This document shows, one piece after another, positions 26,823 through 35,838 of a stretch of DNA of 64,000 nt. The notes below the pieces were generated by a model that was not told where the DNA came from, ran no database searches, and saw only the letters and a list, made by a program, of their open reading frames with translations. The DNA lies in the NCBI RefSeq assembly GCF_000234805.1, contig NC_016645.1:592391-656390 (forward strand), in the 5' to 3' direction. This DNA is from Pyrobaculum ferrireducens. GTDB lineage: Archaea > Thermoproteota > Thermoprotei > Thermoproteales > Thermoproteaceae. The stretch's first letter is position 1. Every line of letters begins with the position of its first letter. Position numbers and translations under genes: made by a program.

Positions 26823-28328
26823 TCAAGTCTTTTGAGCCTCGGAAGGCCGCCGCGGCTCCGGCTCCTTAGGCCACTTGACGGTGACCTTGACTCTCGCCAG
26901 CGACTTGGCGATCTCCTCAGCCTTCTGGAAGTCGTAGAGCCTTGTGAACATAATCTTCTGAGCCGCGGGGGACCCCGCGCCGTGTACAGACTCCACCAGG
27001 TACCCCACGCTCACCGACACGTTCTCCAACAGCCTCACTAGCCTAAGCCTCTCCTCGGTGGGTATGTCGGGGACGCCCTGCAGATACTTCTCAATTAGGT
27101 GTCTAATCTCTTCGTTTTTGAAGTCGAATTCGCTGGGGGCGGTGCCCACTATCCCGCCGGCGATGTCGTGGGCTATCTTAGCCACCTCGTAGGGGAACCG
27201 CGCCACCATGTGCTTCGTCACGTTGGCGTACATGGGGTTTACCCACCAGCCCCCATCGTCCAGTAGCTTAACCCCCTCCCAGCTGGCGGCGAGCCCCGCG
27301 CTGTACATAGACTCGTTTAGAAACACCATCTCCGCCAGCTTCTCCGCGACGGCCGGCTTATCAGCGATGCCTATGGCCCTGGCGAGGCCTTGAGTAGCCC
27401 CGATTATGACGTCGCCCAGCCCCGACTTGCAACCCCCATAGCCCTGTCTGTGGTACGACGCGAATATCTCCACCAGCGGCCCGGTCCACCGCCAGTCTTT
27501 GTAGAGAAACACACGGTCCCAGGGGACGAACACATCTTCGAATATGACCAGCCCCTCGTGGTGAGCCATGTAGGGCACGCCGTCGAGATCGCCCCCCTCC
27601 AGCCTCCTGGCGTCGTTTATCTGGCGCCCCACCACCACGGTGACTCCCGGCGTGTCTAGAGGCACGGCGAAGGCCACAGCATAGGAGGCGTCGCTCTCAG
27701 TCATTGCCCTCGTAGGGAGGACGATAACTTCGTCGACGACGGCGATCCCCGTTATGTTAGCCTTGGCCCCCCTCACCACTATGCCGTCGTCTCTCTGCTC
27801 CACCACCCGCACATAGGCGTCTGGATTCGGCTGCTCGCTGGGCCTCAGAGTCCTCACCCCCTTGACATCAGTCATCGCCCCCGCCAGAGCCAGGTCGTTC
27901 CTCTGGACGTACTCTAGATACTTCATAAAGCGCTCTTTATACTCGGCCCGCCCCTCCCTAGCCGCGATTTTGTGAGTAACTATGTAGAGGGTGTTAAGGG
28001 CGTCCCAGCCCACGCACCTCTGGAAACAAGTCCCCGTCTTGTGGCTCAGCTTCCTCAGAAGCTTCACCTTAGCCACGAGATCCGCCGGGCTTTGGTGGAT
28101 GTGGACAAACCTATTCACCTCCTCCCCGATGTAGGGGCTGTAGGCCCTCGCCAGATCTCTCGTGTCCTCTTGAAAAGCGGCGTCGAACGTGGCCTTGAAA
28201 GACTCCACCGAGGGCTTTAGGAAGAGGTTTGTAGTGACGTCTGTCACCTTCTTACCCATTACATAAATCTTAGCGTGTTTCCTATTCTTGATGCCCTCTA
28301 CATACTGCTGGCCGGTTCTCAGCCCCAT
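26823..28328 (-). CDS. 4-Hydroxybutyryl-CoA dehydratase / vinylacetyl-CoA isomerase
   Basis: 501 aa, full length. The ligands of the unusual [4Fe-4S] cluster are all present: C101 and C105 ([10 protein letters not shown]), H293 and C300 (YHRQGYGGC). The FAD-binding acyl-CoA-dehydrogenase-like core follows the known enzyme. It dehydrates 4-hydroxybutyryl-CoA to crotonyl-CoA and is the diagnostic enzyme of the dicarboxylate/4-hydroxybutyrate and 3-hydroxypropionate/4-hydroxybutyrate CO2-fixation cycles. A TATA (ATTTATAAAT) lies near 28345-28355. A GGAGGTGG stretch just before the ATG resembles a ribosome-binding site. Confidence 0.95.
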   Translation of the reverse strand: MGLRTGQQYVEGIKNRKHAKIYVMGKKVTDVTTNLFLKPSVESFKATFDAAFQEDTRDLARAYSPYIGEEVNRFVHIHQSPADLVAKVKLLRKLSHKTGTCFQRCVGWDALNTLYIVTHKIAAREGRAEYKERFMKYLEYVQRNDLALAGAMTDVKGVRTLRPSEQPNPDAYVRVVEQRDDGIVVRGAKANITGIAVVDEVIVLPTRAMTESDASYAVAFAVPLDTPGVTVVVGRQINDARRLEGGDLDGVPYMAHHEGLVIFEDVFVPWDRVFLYKDWRWTGPLVEIFASYHRQGYGGCKSGLGDVIIGATQGLARAIGIADKPAVAEKLAEMVFLNESMYSAGLAASWEGVKLLDDGGWWVNPMYANVTKHMVARFPYEVAKIAHDIAGGIVGTAPSEFDFKNEEIRHLIEKYLQGVPDIPTEERLRLVRLLENVSVSVGYLVESVHGAGSPAAQKIMFTRLYDFQKAEEIAKSLARVKVTVKWPKEPEPRRPSEAQKT

Positions 28329-28448
28329 ATACCCACCTCCATTGGAATTTATAAATGATTCGAAAAATTTAAATTATAGATAATTGTAAAAATACAATTT
28401 TAATAAATACATAAAAAAGATTTAAAAAATTTAAAATAAAGAAGGGGC
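28329..28448. promoter_or_regulatory. Divergent promoter region, dehydratase / succinyl-CoA reductase
   Basis: A 120-bp AT-rich gap between two carbon-fixation genes. Minus-strand TATA ATTTATAAAT is near 28345-28355. Plus-strand TATA-like TTTAAAAAATTTAAAAT is near 28420-28436. No clear operator palindrome was seen. Confidence 0.55.
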
Positions 28449-29861
28449 ATGTCTAAACTCCTCGTCATAAACCCAGCCACAGAAGAGGTAATTGCAGAAC
28501 TACCACAGGCCACCGCGGAGGAGATCAGAGCAACCATAGACGCGGCGTACGAAGCCTTCCTCAAGTGGTCAGAGACGCCCCTGAGAGATAGGGCCAAGTT
28601 GCTGTACAAGGTGGCGGATCTCCTAGAGAAAAGTCAAGAGGAGCTACTCAAGACGCTGGTGGCCGAGTCTGGGAAGCCAATAAGAGACGCCAGGGCCGAG
28701 ATGGTGAGGGCCATATCGATAATTAGGGCCAGCGCCGAGGAGGCGAGATACGTGCTAGAGGGCGTGGTGCCCCGGGTAGACGCCTATGAATACCCACCCG
28801 GTAATGAAAACCGCCTAGTTGCAATCGTCAGGGAGCCCATCGGCGTCGTGGGTGGAGCCCAGAGCTACAACAACCCAGCCTCCACATTTGCCCACAAGGT
28901 GGCTCCCGTCGTCGCGGCGGGTAACACAGTGGTGATCAAACCCTCGTCCTACACCCCCCTAACAGCGTTGAAAATGGCCGAGATCTTCGCCAAGGCTGGG
29001 TTCCCCAGCGGCGTGGTAAACGTAGTGGTGGGGAGCGGCGAGGAGGTATTCAACGAGTTTATAGACAGCCCCAAGGTGGCCGCCATAAACTTCACAGGGA
29101 GCACCGCGGTGGGGCTCCAGGTGGCGGCAAAGGCCGCGGGGAGAGGCAAGAAGTTCATGGTGGCCCCCGGCGGCTCAGACCCGGCGCTGGTCTTTCCAGA
29201 CGCAGATCTCGAGCGGGCGGCGACCATCATCGCAAGGGCGAGGTTTGAAAACGCTGGGCAGAACTGCAACGCCACGAAGAGGGTCTTCGTCCACAGAAGC
29301 GTGTACGACACCTTTGTAAAACTCCTACTGGAGAAGGTAGCCGCCTTGAAGGTGGGCGACCCCATGGACGAGTCTGTGGACATGGGGCCCCTGGTTTCGG
29401 ACAAGATGGTGAAGTCTATGGAGAAGTTTACCAACGACGCCGTGGCCAAGGGCGGCAAGGTGCTGATAGGCGGCAGGCGGATGAACAGGCGGGGCTATTT
29501 CTACGAGCCCACGGTAATCGCCTTTGAGAAGGATACAGACGCCCTCGTGCTGAGGGAAGAGGTTTTCGGGCCTGTCCTGCCGGTGGTGCCCTTCGACACG
29601 GAGGAGGAGGCCGTGGCCTACGCCAACGCCACGCAGTACGGCCTGCAGGCGGCGGTGTACACCAGCGACTACAGAAGGGCGTTTAGAATAGCACGCGCCA
29701 TCAAGGCTGGGGCCGTCATGATAAACGACTCCACGAGGGTGCGCTTCGACGCGTTGCCCTACGGCGGGGTTAAGATGTCGGGCTTCGGCTGGAGAGAAGG
29801 CGTTAGGTCCACCATGTACTACTTCACAGAGCCCAAGTACTACGTCTTAAACACCGCGTAG
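28449..29861 (+). CDS. CoA-acylating aldehyde dehydrogenase, probable succinyl-CoA reductase
   Basis: 470 aa aldehyde-dehydrogenase superfamily member. The catalytic Cys273 lies in ENAGQNCNATKRV. The general-base Glu of hydrolytic enzymes (E-L-G-G-x-x-P motif) is replaced by Ala-Pro (MVAPGGSDP, residues 238-245). Losing this base favours thioester chemistry with CoA over hydrolysis. The gene neighbours 4-hydroxybutyryl-CoA dehydratase and a CoA ligase, matching the Thermoproteales succinyl-CoA reductase locus. Function is inferred from this context and the missing Glu. Confidence 0.85.
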   Translation: MSKLLVINPATEEVIAELPQATAEEIRATIDAAYEAFLKWSETPLRDRAKLLYKVADLLEKSQEELLKTLVAESGKPIRDARAEMVRAISIIRASAEEARYVLEGVVPRVDAYEYPPGNENRLVAIVREPIGVVGGAQSYNNPASTFAHKVAPVVAAGNTVVIKPSSYTPLTALKMAEIFAKAGFPSGVVNVVVGSGEEVFNEFIDSPKVAAINFTGSTAVGLQVAAKAAGRGKKFMVAPGGSDPALVFPDADLERAATIIARARFENAGQNCNATKRVFVHRSVYDTFVKLLLEKVAALKVGDPMDESVDMGPLVSDKMVKSMEKFTNDAVAKGGKVLIGGRRMNRRGYFYEPTVIAFEKDTDALVLREEVFGPVLPVVPFDTEEEAVAYANATQYGLQAAVYTSDYRRAFRIARAIKAGAVMINDSTRVRFDALPYGGVKMSGFGWREGVRSTMYYFTEPKYYVLNTA

Positions 29862-30029
29862 TTTTTAACACGCCGCTGCGCATTTATAGACGGCGTGAAA
29901 CTGGCGTGTGGGCGCGTTCTGTATCTCGCCAATGCGGCGCTGGGCAATCAACATTATATAAAATTGAAAAAATAGTTTATTTAAAAATATTGAAAGAAAA
30001 CTTTATATGGGTTTTTGAATAGGCGTAGC

Positions 30030-31937
30030 ATGTCTAAAGAATTTCTTGAAGTGTATAGGAAATCACTTGAAGACCCAGTCCGCTTCTGGGAGGAGCAGGC
30101 GAGGAAGCTTTACTGGAGGGAGCCCTGGGCTAAGGCCTACGACGACTCCAACCCGCCTTTCTACAAGTGGTTTGTGGGGGGCAAGACAAACATCGCCTAC
30201 AACGCCCTGGACGTGCACATCAAGGCTGGCGGGGCTAACAAGGCGGCGCTGATCTGGGTCTCGCCCTACGAGGGGGCGAGGGTCCTCAGGTACTGGGATC
30301 TCTACAGAGAGGTCAATCGCCTCTCTGTCCTGCTCCGGTCGCTGGGGGTGGAGAGGGGCGACAGGGTGGCTATCTACATGCCCATGATCCCCGAGGCCAT
30401 GGTGGCTATGCTGGCGGTCAATAGGATAGGCGCCGTCCACACCGTGGTGTTCTCCGGCTTCGGCGCCCAGGCCCTCGCCGACAGAATTGTGGATGCAGAC
30501 GCCAAGCTCGTCATCACTGCCGACGGCATGAGAAGGAGGGGTAAGGTGACCCCGCTGAAGCCCACCGTAGACGAGGCGTTGAAGATAGCCGGCGACGACA
30601 TTGGGGTCTTGGTCTACAGACACGTGGGGGCGAACGTGGCGATGAGACACGGGAAGGATCTCTGGTGGCACGAGGAGATATCTAAAATACCGCCGAACGC
30701 CTACGCCGAGCCTGAGTGGGTCAGCGGCGACTCGCCGCTCTTCATTCTCTACACCTCGGGCACCACGGGGAAGCCCAAGGGGATACTCCACCTCCATGGC
30801 CAGTACATGGTGTGGGTCTGGTACGCCTTTAACCACCTGGTGGGGGCCGAGAGGGAGTTCCGCGACGACATAGTCTTCTTTTCCACAGCCGACATCGGCT
30901 GGATATCGGGCCACCACTACGGCGTCCACGGCCCCCTCCTAAACGGCCTCACCGTACTCTGGTACGAAGACGCGCCCGACTATCCGCACCCGGGCGTGTG
31001 GTGGGAGATTGTAGACACCTACAAAGTCACACACCTCCTCTTCTCCCCCACCGCCATTAGGCTTTTGATGAAATACGGCGAGGAGTGGCCAATGAGGTAT
31101 AAGCTAGACACTCTCATGGCCCTCTACCCCACCGGCGAGGTGCTAAACGAAGAAGCCTACAACTGGATGAGGAGGTACCTATGCCGCGAGAGGGCGGAGT
31201 GCCAGGTGGCCGACATATGGGGCCAGACGGAGACCGCCTGCTTCGTAACGGCGCCCGGCTCCATGAACCTCGGCGGGTTTAGGTACAAGTACGGCTCCGT
31301 GGGCCTCCCCTACCCCACCCTGAGGCTCGTGGCCCTCGACGACGACGGCCGCGAGCTGCCACCCGGGCAGAAGGGCCACATCGCCGTGAAGCCCCCCCTG
31401 CCCCCCGCCTTCCTCCACACCCTCTGGAAAGACCCTGAGAGATACGTCAAGAGCTACTGGTCCCGCTTCCCCGGCTACTACACCACGGGTGACCTGGGCT
31501 ACATAGACGAGGAAGGGCACCTCCACATACTCGGCAGGTCAGACGACGTGATTAAAGTGGCTGGCCACCGCCTGTCCACCAGAGAGGTGGAGGACATACT
31601 CACCTCGCACCCAGCCGTGGCGGAGGCCGCCGTGGTGGGCATACCAGATCCAGTCAGGGGAGAGGTGCTGGGCGTATTCGTAGTCCCCAAGCTCGGGGCG
31701 AAGGTAACAGAGGAGGAGGTGACCCAGCACCTACGCAAAACCCTGGGGCCCGTGGCGGTGGTGGGGAGAATAGCCATAGTAGGTAAGCTACCCAAGACGA
31801 GGACTGGGAAGTTGATGAGGCGCGTCCTTAGGGCGTTGGCCACGAACCAGCCGCTGGGCGACTTAAGCACGCTCGAGGAGCAGGAGGCGCTGGCGGAGCT
31901 TCAAAAAGAGCTTTCTAAATCACCAACTGCACCCTAA
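30030..31937 (+). CDS. AMP-forming acyl-CoA synthetase, probable 4-hydroxybutyrate-CoA ligase
   Basis: 635 aa, acetyl-CoA-synthetase type. P-loop [11 protein letters not shown] (241-251), adenylate motif DIWGQTET (395-402), YYTTGD, and the catalytic Lys in TRTGKLMRR near the C-terminus. Acetyl-CoA synthetases carry Trp-Trp before Q-T-E-T; here the second Trp is Gly398, opening the acyl pocket for a longer acid such as 4-hydroxybutyrate. A TTTATATG element at 30002-30009 supports ATG 30030 over the TTG at 30015. The 3' end overlaps psmB by 23 bp (convergent). Confidence 0.88.
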   Translation: MSKEFLEVYRKSLEDPVRFWEEQARKLYWREPWAKAYDDSNPPFYKWFVGGKTNIAYNALDVHIKAGGANKAALIWVSPYEGARVLRYWDLYREVNRLSVLLRSLGVERGDRVAIYMPMIPEAMVAMLAVNRIGAVHTVVFSGFGAQALADRIVDADAKLVITADGMRRRGKVTPLKPTVDEALKIAGDDIGVLVYRHVGANVAMRHGKDLWWHEEISKIPPNAYAEPEWVSGDSPLFILYTSGTTGKPKGILHLHGQYMVWVWYAFNHLVGAEREFRDDIVFFSTADIGWISGHHYGVHGPLLNGLTVLWYEDAPDYPHPGVWWEIVDTYKVTHLLFSPTAIRLLMKYGEEWPMRYKLDTLMALYPTGEVLNEEAYNWMRRYLCRERAECQVADIWGQTETACFVTAPGSMNLGGFRYKYGSVGLPYPTLRLVALDDDGRELPPGQKGHIAVKPPLPPAFLHTLWKDPERYVKSYWSRFPGYYTTGDLGYIDEEGHLHILGRSDDVIKVAGHRLSTREVEDILTSHPAVAEAAVVGIPDPVRGEVLGVFVVPKLGAKVTEEEVTQHLRKTLGPVAVVGRIAIVGKLPKTRTGKLMRRVLRALATNQPLGDLSTLEEQEALAELQKELSKSPTAP

Positions 31938-32526
31938 CCTCCTCCTCCCTGGCCCCTTTTTCATCCACAACAACGAGGTCGATCCCCCCGCCGGAGACGG
32001 GGTCTCTCTCGATGGCGGCCTTAAGCGCCTGCACAGCCAGCTTCTTGGCCTCCTCTATCGACATGTCGTTCCTGTAGTTGCCGTCCAGTACGGCTGCGGC
32101 TAGCTTCGCGCCTGTGCCCAACGCGGCGTAGTTATCCTCAATTAGACTCCCCAGAGGGTCCATTACAATTAGGTGGGGCCCCTCCTCGTCGACGCCCCCC
32201 ACGAGCACCTCGGCGAAGAAGGGCATAAACCTTCTGCTGAACATAACCACAGAGAGGAGCTTAGCCATGGCGTGGACAGAGGGCTTCTTCTTCATCTCCA
32301 GCTCATAAGACTTGGCATTCAGCTTGAGAATTTTGGCCAGGGCCTGCATGTCGGCGATTATGCCGGCGGAGGCAATCGCCAGCTTGTCGTCGACGACGAA
32401 AACCTTCTTGCCAGAGGAGCTCAGGGTGTAGAAGCCGTACGACACCCTCTTCTCAGCCGCCAGAACCACGCCCCCAGCAGTCTTGATGCCCACGGCCGTC
32501 GCGCCGATCTGAACCTCCTCACCCAT
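31915..32526 (-). CDS. psmB: Proteasome beta subunit lacking the catalytic threonine
   Basis: 203 aa from ATG 32526, chosen from a TATATA element at about 32547-32552. Aligned by eye to active subunits, the N-terminal segment I-G-A-T-A-V-G places Ala9 where processed subunits have Thr1, while the Glu17 and Lys33 equivalents (E25, K41) are kept. With only about eight residues before that point there is almost no propeptide. Crenarchaea often have two beta subunits, one non-catalytic and structural. This is that type, and the active one must lie elsewhere. Confidence 0.88.
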   Translation of the reverse strand: MGEEVQIGATAVGIKTAGGVVLAAEKRVSYGFYTLSSSGKKVFVVDDKLAIASAGIIADMQALAKILKLNAKSYELEMKKKPSVHAMAKLLSVVMFSRRFMPFFAEVLVGGVDEEGPHLIVMDPLGSLIEDNYAALGTGAKLAAAVLDGNYRNDMSIEEAKKLAVQALKAAIERDPVSGGGIDLVVVDEKGAREEEVRVQLVI

Positions 32527-32606
32527 GGGAGCGGCCGTATGTGGTGTATATAAGCATTCCACCGCCGTGGGGGAGAGGCTTAAAAACCCCGGCGCTGGAT
32601 GTAGAC

Positions 32607-33659
32607 GTGGCGGTGAGAATAGACGGCTCCTACGGAGAGGGCGGCGGCCAGATACTGAGGACCTCCATTGCCCTGTCGGCGCTTCTGGGCAGGCCAGTGG
32701 AGATTATAAACATACGCGCAAAGAGGGCAAACCCCGGCCTACAGCCCCAGCACCTAACCGGCGTGAAGGCCGCGGCGCTCCTCACAGACGCCGAGGTCGT
32801 GGGTGCTGAGAAGGGCTCCACCCGCCTATACTTCAACCCCCGGACTCTTAAATGTGGCAGATACAACATAGACATAGGCACCGCAGGAAGCATCTCGCTG
32901 GTGATACAGACACTGACCCCAATACTCCTCTACGCCCCTTGCCCCACCGAGGTGGCTATAACCGGAGGCACCGACGTGGCCTGGGCCCCGCCCATAGACT
33001 ACATGCGCCACGTATTCACCAAGGTGCTGGCCAGGTTCGGCGCACAAGTCGCCATTGAGCTGGTCAAACGGGGCCACTACCCCAAGGGCGGAGGGAAGGC
33101 GATCCTCAAGGTCCAGCCCGTGGAGACGCTGTCGGCTGTCGACTCTCCGGAATTCGGCAGACTCGTCGAGATAAGGGGGATTTCACACGCCGTGAACCTA
33201 CCCCCGCACGTGGCTGAGAGGCAAGCAAAAGCCGCCAGGGAGGCGCTGGAGAGGCTGGGCTACAAAGCCGAGGTGGAACTGGAGACAAGGAGCGACGGGC
33301 TTGGCCCCGGTAGCGGCGTAGTCCTCTGGGCAGTTTCAGACACAGGCAACGTAGTAGGCGGCGACGCCCTGGGGGAGAGGGGCAAGCCGGCGGAAGTCGT
33401 GGGGAGGGAAGCCGCCGAGAAGCTAGCCGCCACACTAGCCTCCGGCTCCTCGCTAGACCCCCACATGGCCGACATGGCCGTGCTCTACATGGCACTGGCC
33501 AGAGGCAGGAGTAGAATGTCCACCCCCGAACTCACCACTCACCTACAGACAAATATATACATAGTTGAGCAGTTCCTCCCAGTGAAGTTCAAGATAGAAA
33601 ACACGGGCCGCCACTACATAATCCAAGTTGAAGGAGCGCCACATAGGCACAAATATTGA
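32607..33659 (+). CDS. rtcA: RNA 3'-terminal phosphate cyclase
   Basis: About 350 aa. It opens [17 protein letters not shown], the RtcA signature, and keeps the catalytic His in [11 protein letters not shown] near the C-terminus (nucleophile for AMP transfer). RtcA converts RNA 3'-phosphate to 2',3'-cyclic phosphate. The start is placed at GTG 32607 because CTTAAAAA at 32578-32585 is the right distance away; an open frame from 32541 overlaps the psmB promoter. It is divergent from psmB. Confidence 0.93.
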   Translation: MAVRIDGSYGEGGGQILRTSIALSALLGRPVEIINIRAKRANPGLQPQHLTGVKAAALLTDAEVVGAEKGSTRLYFNPRTLKCGRYNIDIGTAGSISLVIQTLTPILLYAPCPTEVAITGGTDVAWAPPIDYMRHVFTKVLARFGAQVAIELVKRGHYPKGGGKAILKVQPVETLSAVDSPEFGRLVEIRGISHAVNLPPHVAERQAKAAREALERLGYKAEVELETRSDGLGPGSGVVLWAVSDTGNVVGGDALGERGKPAEVVGREAAEKLAATLASGSSLDPHMADMAVLYMALARGRSRMSTPELTTHLQTNIYIVEQFLPVKFKIENTGRHYIIQVEGAPHRHKY

Positions 33660-33773
33660 TATTAATGAAAAATTATATTATTTAACATTGATATTTATAA
33701 AAATTTATATCTGTCAATATTCACTATGAACCTGTTTATAAGATATATTTAAAGTAGATTAACATTTGTTACT

Positions 33774-35126
33774 ATGTCTGACTCAACGAGACAGTCAACT
33801 AGGCGGGAATTTCTCGGCGCCGCGGTTGGCGGCGTTATAGGTTTAGCGTTGGGTCTAGGCGTGGGTTCTATGAAGTCTACAGTCATCACCACAGTTACGA
33901 AAACAGAAACTGTGACAAAGACAGAAACCCCGGCCCAGCAACAGACGTGGCAGATCCCCTTAAAAGGTAACTATATTAAATTCGGCGAGGGCGGCAAGAA
34001 GCGTGTGGTGGTAATCGGCGGGGGGCCCGCCGGCGTGTCTTTTAGAACTAGACTACTAGCCATAGCGCCAAACGCAGTAGACATCCTACTTATCGACAAA
34101 AATGTATACTGAGTATCGGTGCCGGCACATACAGAAATTGCGCAAGGAGAGGCCACATTTGAGGGGCACATAGGTGTGATAAACTCGCTAGAAGGGCCTG
34201 GCGTGAGGGTTTTAAACGCAGAGGTGGGGTGGGTAGACCCCGACAATAGAATAGTATACACAAAGATAGGGGCTGTGCAATACGACTACCTATTCATAGG
34301 CACAGGTATGGTATTTGCAGACTGGGAAATACCGGGATTAGCCAAGGCGCCTAACTACTCTATTTACTACGGCAAGACGGCCTTGGCCTATTACGACGCT
34401 ACCGAGAGGTTGAAAAAGGGCACTATTGTGATAGGCATCCCCCAGGCGCCGTATAAGTGCGGACCCGCACCTTTCGAAACCGCGTCCATGACTTACGAGC
34501 GTCTTAAAAAGAAGGGCGCCGACTTTAAAATTATAATACTAGACGCAAATCAACGCCCAGCCCCGGGACCCGACACGCGTAGAAAAATATTCCTCGACTT
34601 CATAAATAAGACAAATGGAGTTATTGAATACCACTCCTCAGAATACGTTAAGAGCGTCGACCCAGTAAACAAGACGTTGGAAAGTACAAAGGGAGAAGTG
34701 TATAAATGGGATATCCTAATGATAATAGGGCCTACCCACGCGCCCGATTGGCTAATTGCCACCGGTCTCGCAAAAAGGTTTGTAGATGTAGATAGGAGAA
34801 CTTTTAGACATGTGAAGTATGACGACATCTTTGCGGCAGGCGATGCACAAGGGTTCACGAACTACGGATACGCAGTAGGTAGCGGCCAAGTAGCCGCCGA
34901 ATCCCTTGCCAGAGCTCTTGGATATGAAGTCAAAGACCCAACTAGGGTAATTTCAAACGAGAACTATAACAACCTCTACGAGGGAAGCTATGTACACATA
35001 AAACTCCGAGTCCCAGTGGGAGGACAAGAAGAGGGTGTCGCCGAGCTTGTCCAGGGCAACACATATAAGAGCGTACGGCTAGGCTGGATAAAAGGAACTG
35101 TGTCTATATATCCCACACGCTTCTAA
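33774..35126 (+). pseudogene. Tat-exported FCSD/SQR-like flavoprotein interrupted by an in-frame TGA
   Basis: One continuous reading frame of 451 codons except for a TGA at 34110-34112. The N-terminus is a twin-arginine signal (TRREFLGAAVGG) followed by a Thr-rich linker, then the FAD loop VVVIGGGPAGVSF. After the TGA the frame continues with one conserved Cys in PYKCGPAPFE, and AAGDAQG. This matches flavocytochrome c sulfide dehydrogenase / sulfide:quinone reductase relatives. The second redox Cys of the family is not evident. The TGA replaces the residue after L-I-D-K-N-V-Y, near where flavocytochrome c has its FAD-linking Cys; TGG (Trp) or TGC/TGT (Cys) are the likely ancestral codons. It may be a nonsense mutation, a sequence error, or recoding. 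Confidence 0.8.
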
Positions 35127-35149
35127 CTTTTTTATAAAAATTTAAAAAA
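35127..35149. terminator. Bidirectional T-run terminator between convergent genes
   Basis: A T6 run (35128-35133) follows the flavoprotein stop on the plus strand. An A6 run (35144-35149, T6 on the minus strand) follows the cytochrome c C-terminal frame. Both fit archaeal poly-U termination. Confidence 0.5.
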
Positions 35150-35751
35150 TTAAGATTTTGCCAGTGCCATTTTGAACATTTCCACTATGGCCGGCACGTA
35201 CTCGGTGGCCCATTTGTCTCCAAGAGACTTCTTAAACTGCTCTACTTGGGCCGACATAGTTGGGGCCAGCTCCTTGTCGCCCTCAACGAGAAACTTCGCC
35301 ACGAGCTGAGCCGCCTTGTCTAGATCAGCCGAGGGGTTTGTCAATCCATTTTTTCAAAATACTTCATCATTATCGGCCCCCCCGCGGTGCCCTTCTCAAC
35401 GCCTACGCTCCCAAGCAGAACTTTGCTGAGATCTGGCCCTATGTTGCCCCCCACCTCAATCCCCGCGCCCTTCACAGTGTGGCACGCGTTGCAGGCCAGC
35501 TCCTTGAAGTACTGAACCCCCTTCTGAGCCAGCTGCTCGTTGTAGCTAATCTTTATCTGCTGGGTGGTTGCCGACGTTGTGGCGGTGCCAGTGACGGGGG
35601 TGCGGGTGACGGTGACGGGTGATTCTGTTATTGTTGTTGTTATGGTTTGGGTTTTCTGGACAACCTGCACCCCTGGGTTGTAGGTGAACGCCAAGGCCCC
35701 TATAATAAGGCCAACCACGGCCACTACCGCGTATAGAGCCCCCCGATCCAT
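35150..35751 (-). pseudogene. Membrane-anchored monoheme cytochrome c, frameshifted at an A6 tract
   Basis: From ATG 35751: a membrane anchor (about 6-24), a long Thr/Ser-rich linker, and a heme site CNACH near 88-92, then GPDLS and P-I-M-M (possible Met ligand). The frame ends at 35341-35343 after KYFEKMD. A second frame continues to 35150 with helix NPSADLDKAAQLVAKFL, typical of a cytochrome c C-terminus. Adding one A to the A6 run (plus-strand T6 at 35349-35354) joins them as KYFEKNGLTNPSADL, giving about 200 aa. It is divergent from the heme-d1 protein and shares a compact regulatory region, so it is a candidate electron donor or missing c-domain for it. Confidence 0.82.
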
Positions 35752-35784
35752 GGCTCGGCCCGTCTCGTTGTGAGATAAACATTT

Positions 35785-35803
35785 TGGTTAAGCTGGTTAC
35801 CAG
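35785..35803. promoter_or_regulatory. Paired operators between cytochrome c and NirS-like genes
   Basis: Two related sites lie back to back. The minus-strand TTAACCA (35785-35791) is followed, after five bases, by TTTATCTC and then the cytochrome c ATG 34 bp away. The plus-strand odd-centred palindrome CTGGTTACCAG (35793-35803) lies 36-46 bp before the NirS-like ATG, with its TATA (CATATACAA) between. Both resemble the sites upstream of nosZ and the NO reductase gene. Confidence 0.65.
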
Positions 35804-35838
35804 AAATACACATATACAAATGGGGTGTGTGTACACCA

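Noticed and set aside
29862..30010. Short open stretch from GTG 29895 between the aldehyde dehydrogenase and ligase genes
   Set aside because: Only 26 codons, TATA-like element too close, no recognisable features.
34110..34112. TGA read as selenocysteine
   Set aside because: Crenarchaea are not known to have selenocysteine machinery and no SECIS-like hairpin was evident; mutation or error is more likely, though the site is kept as a finding.
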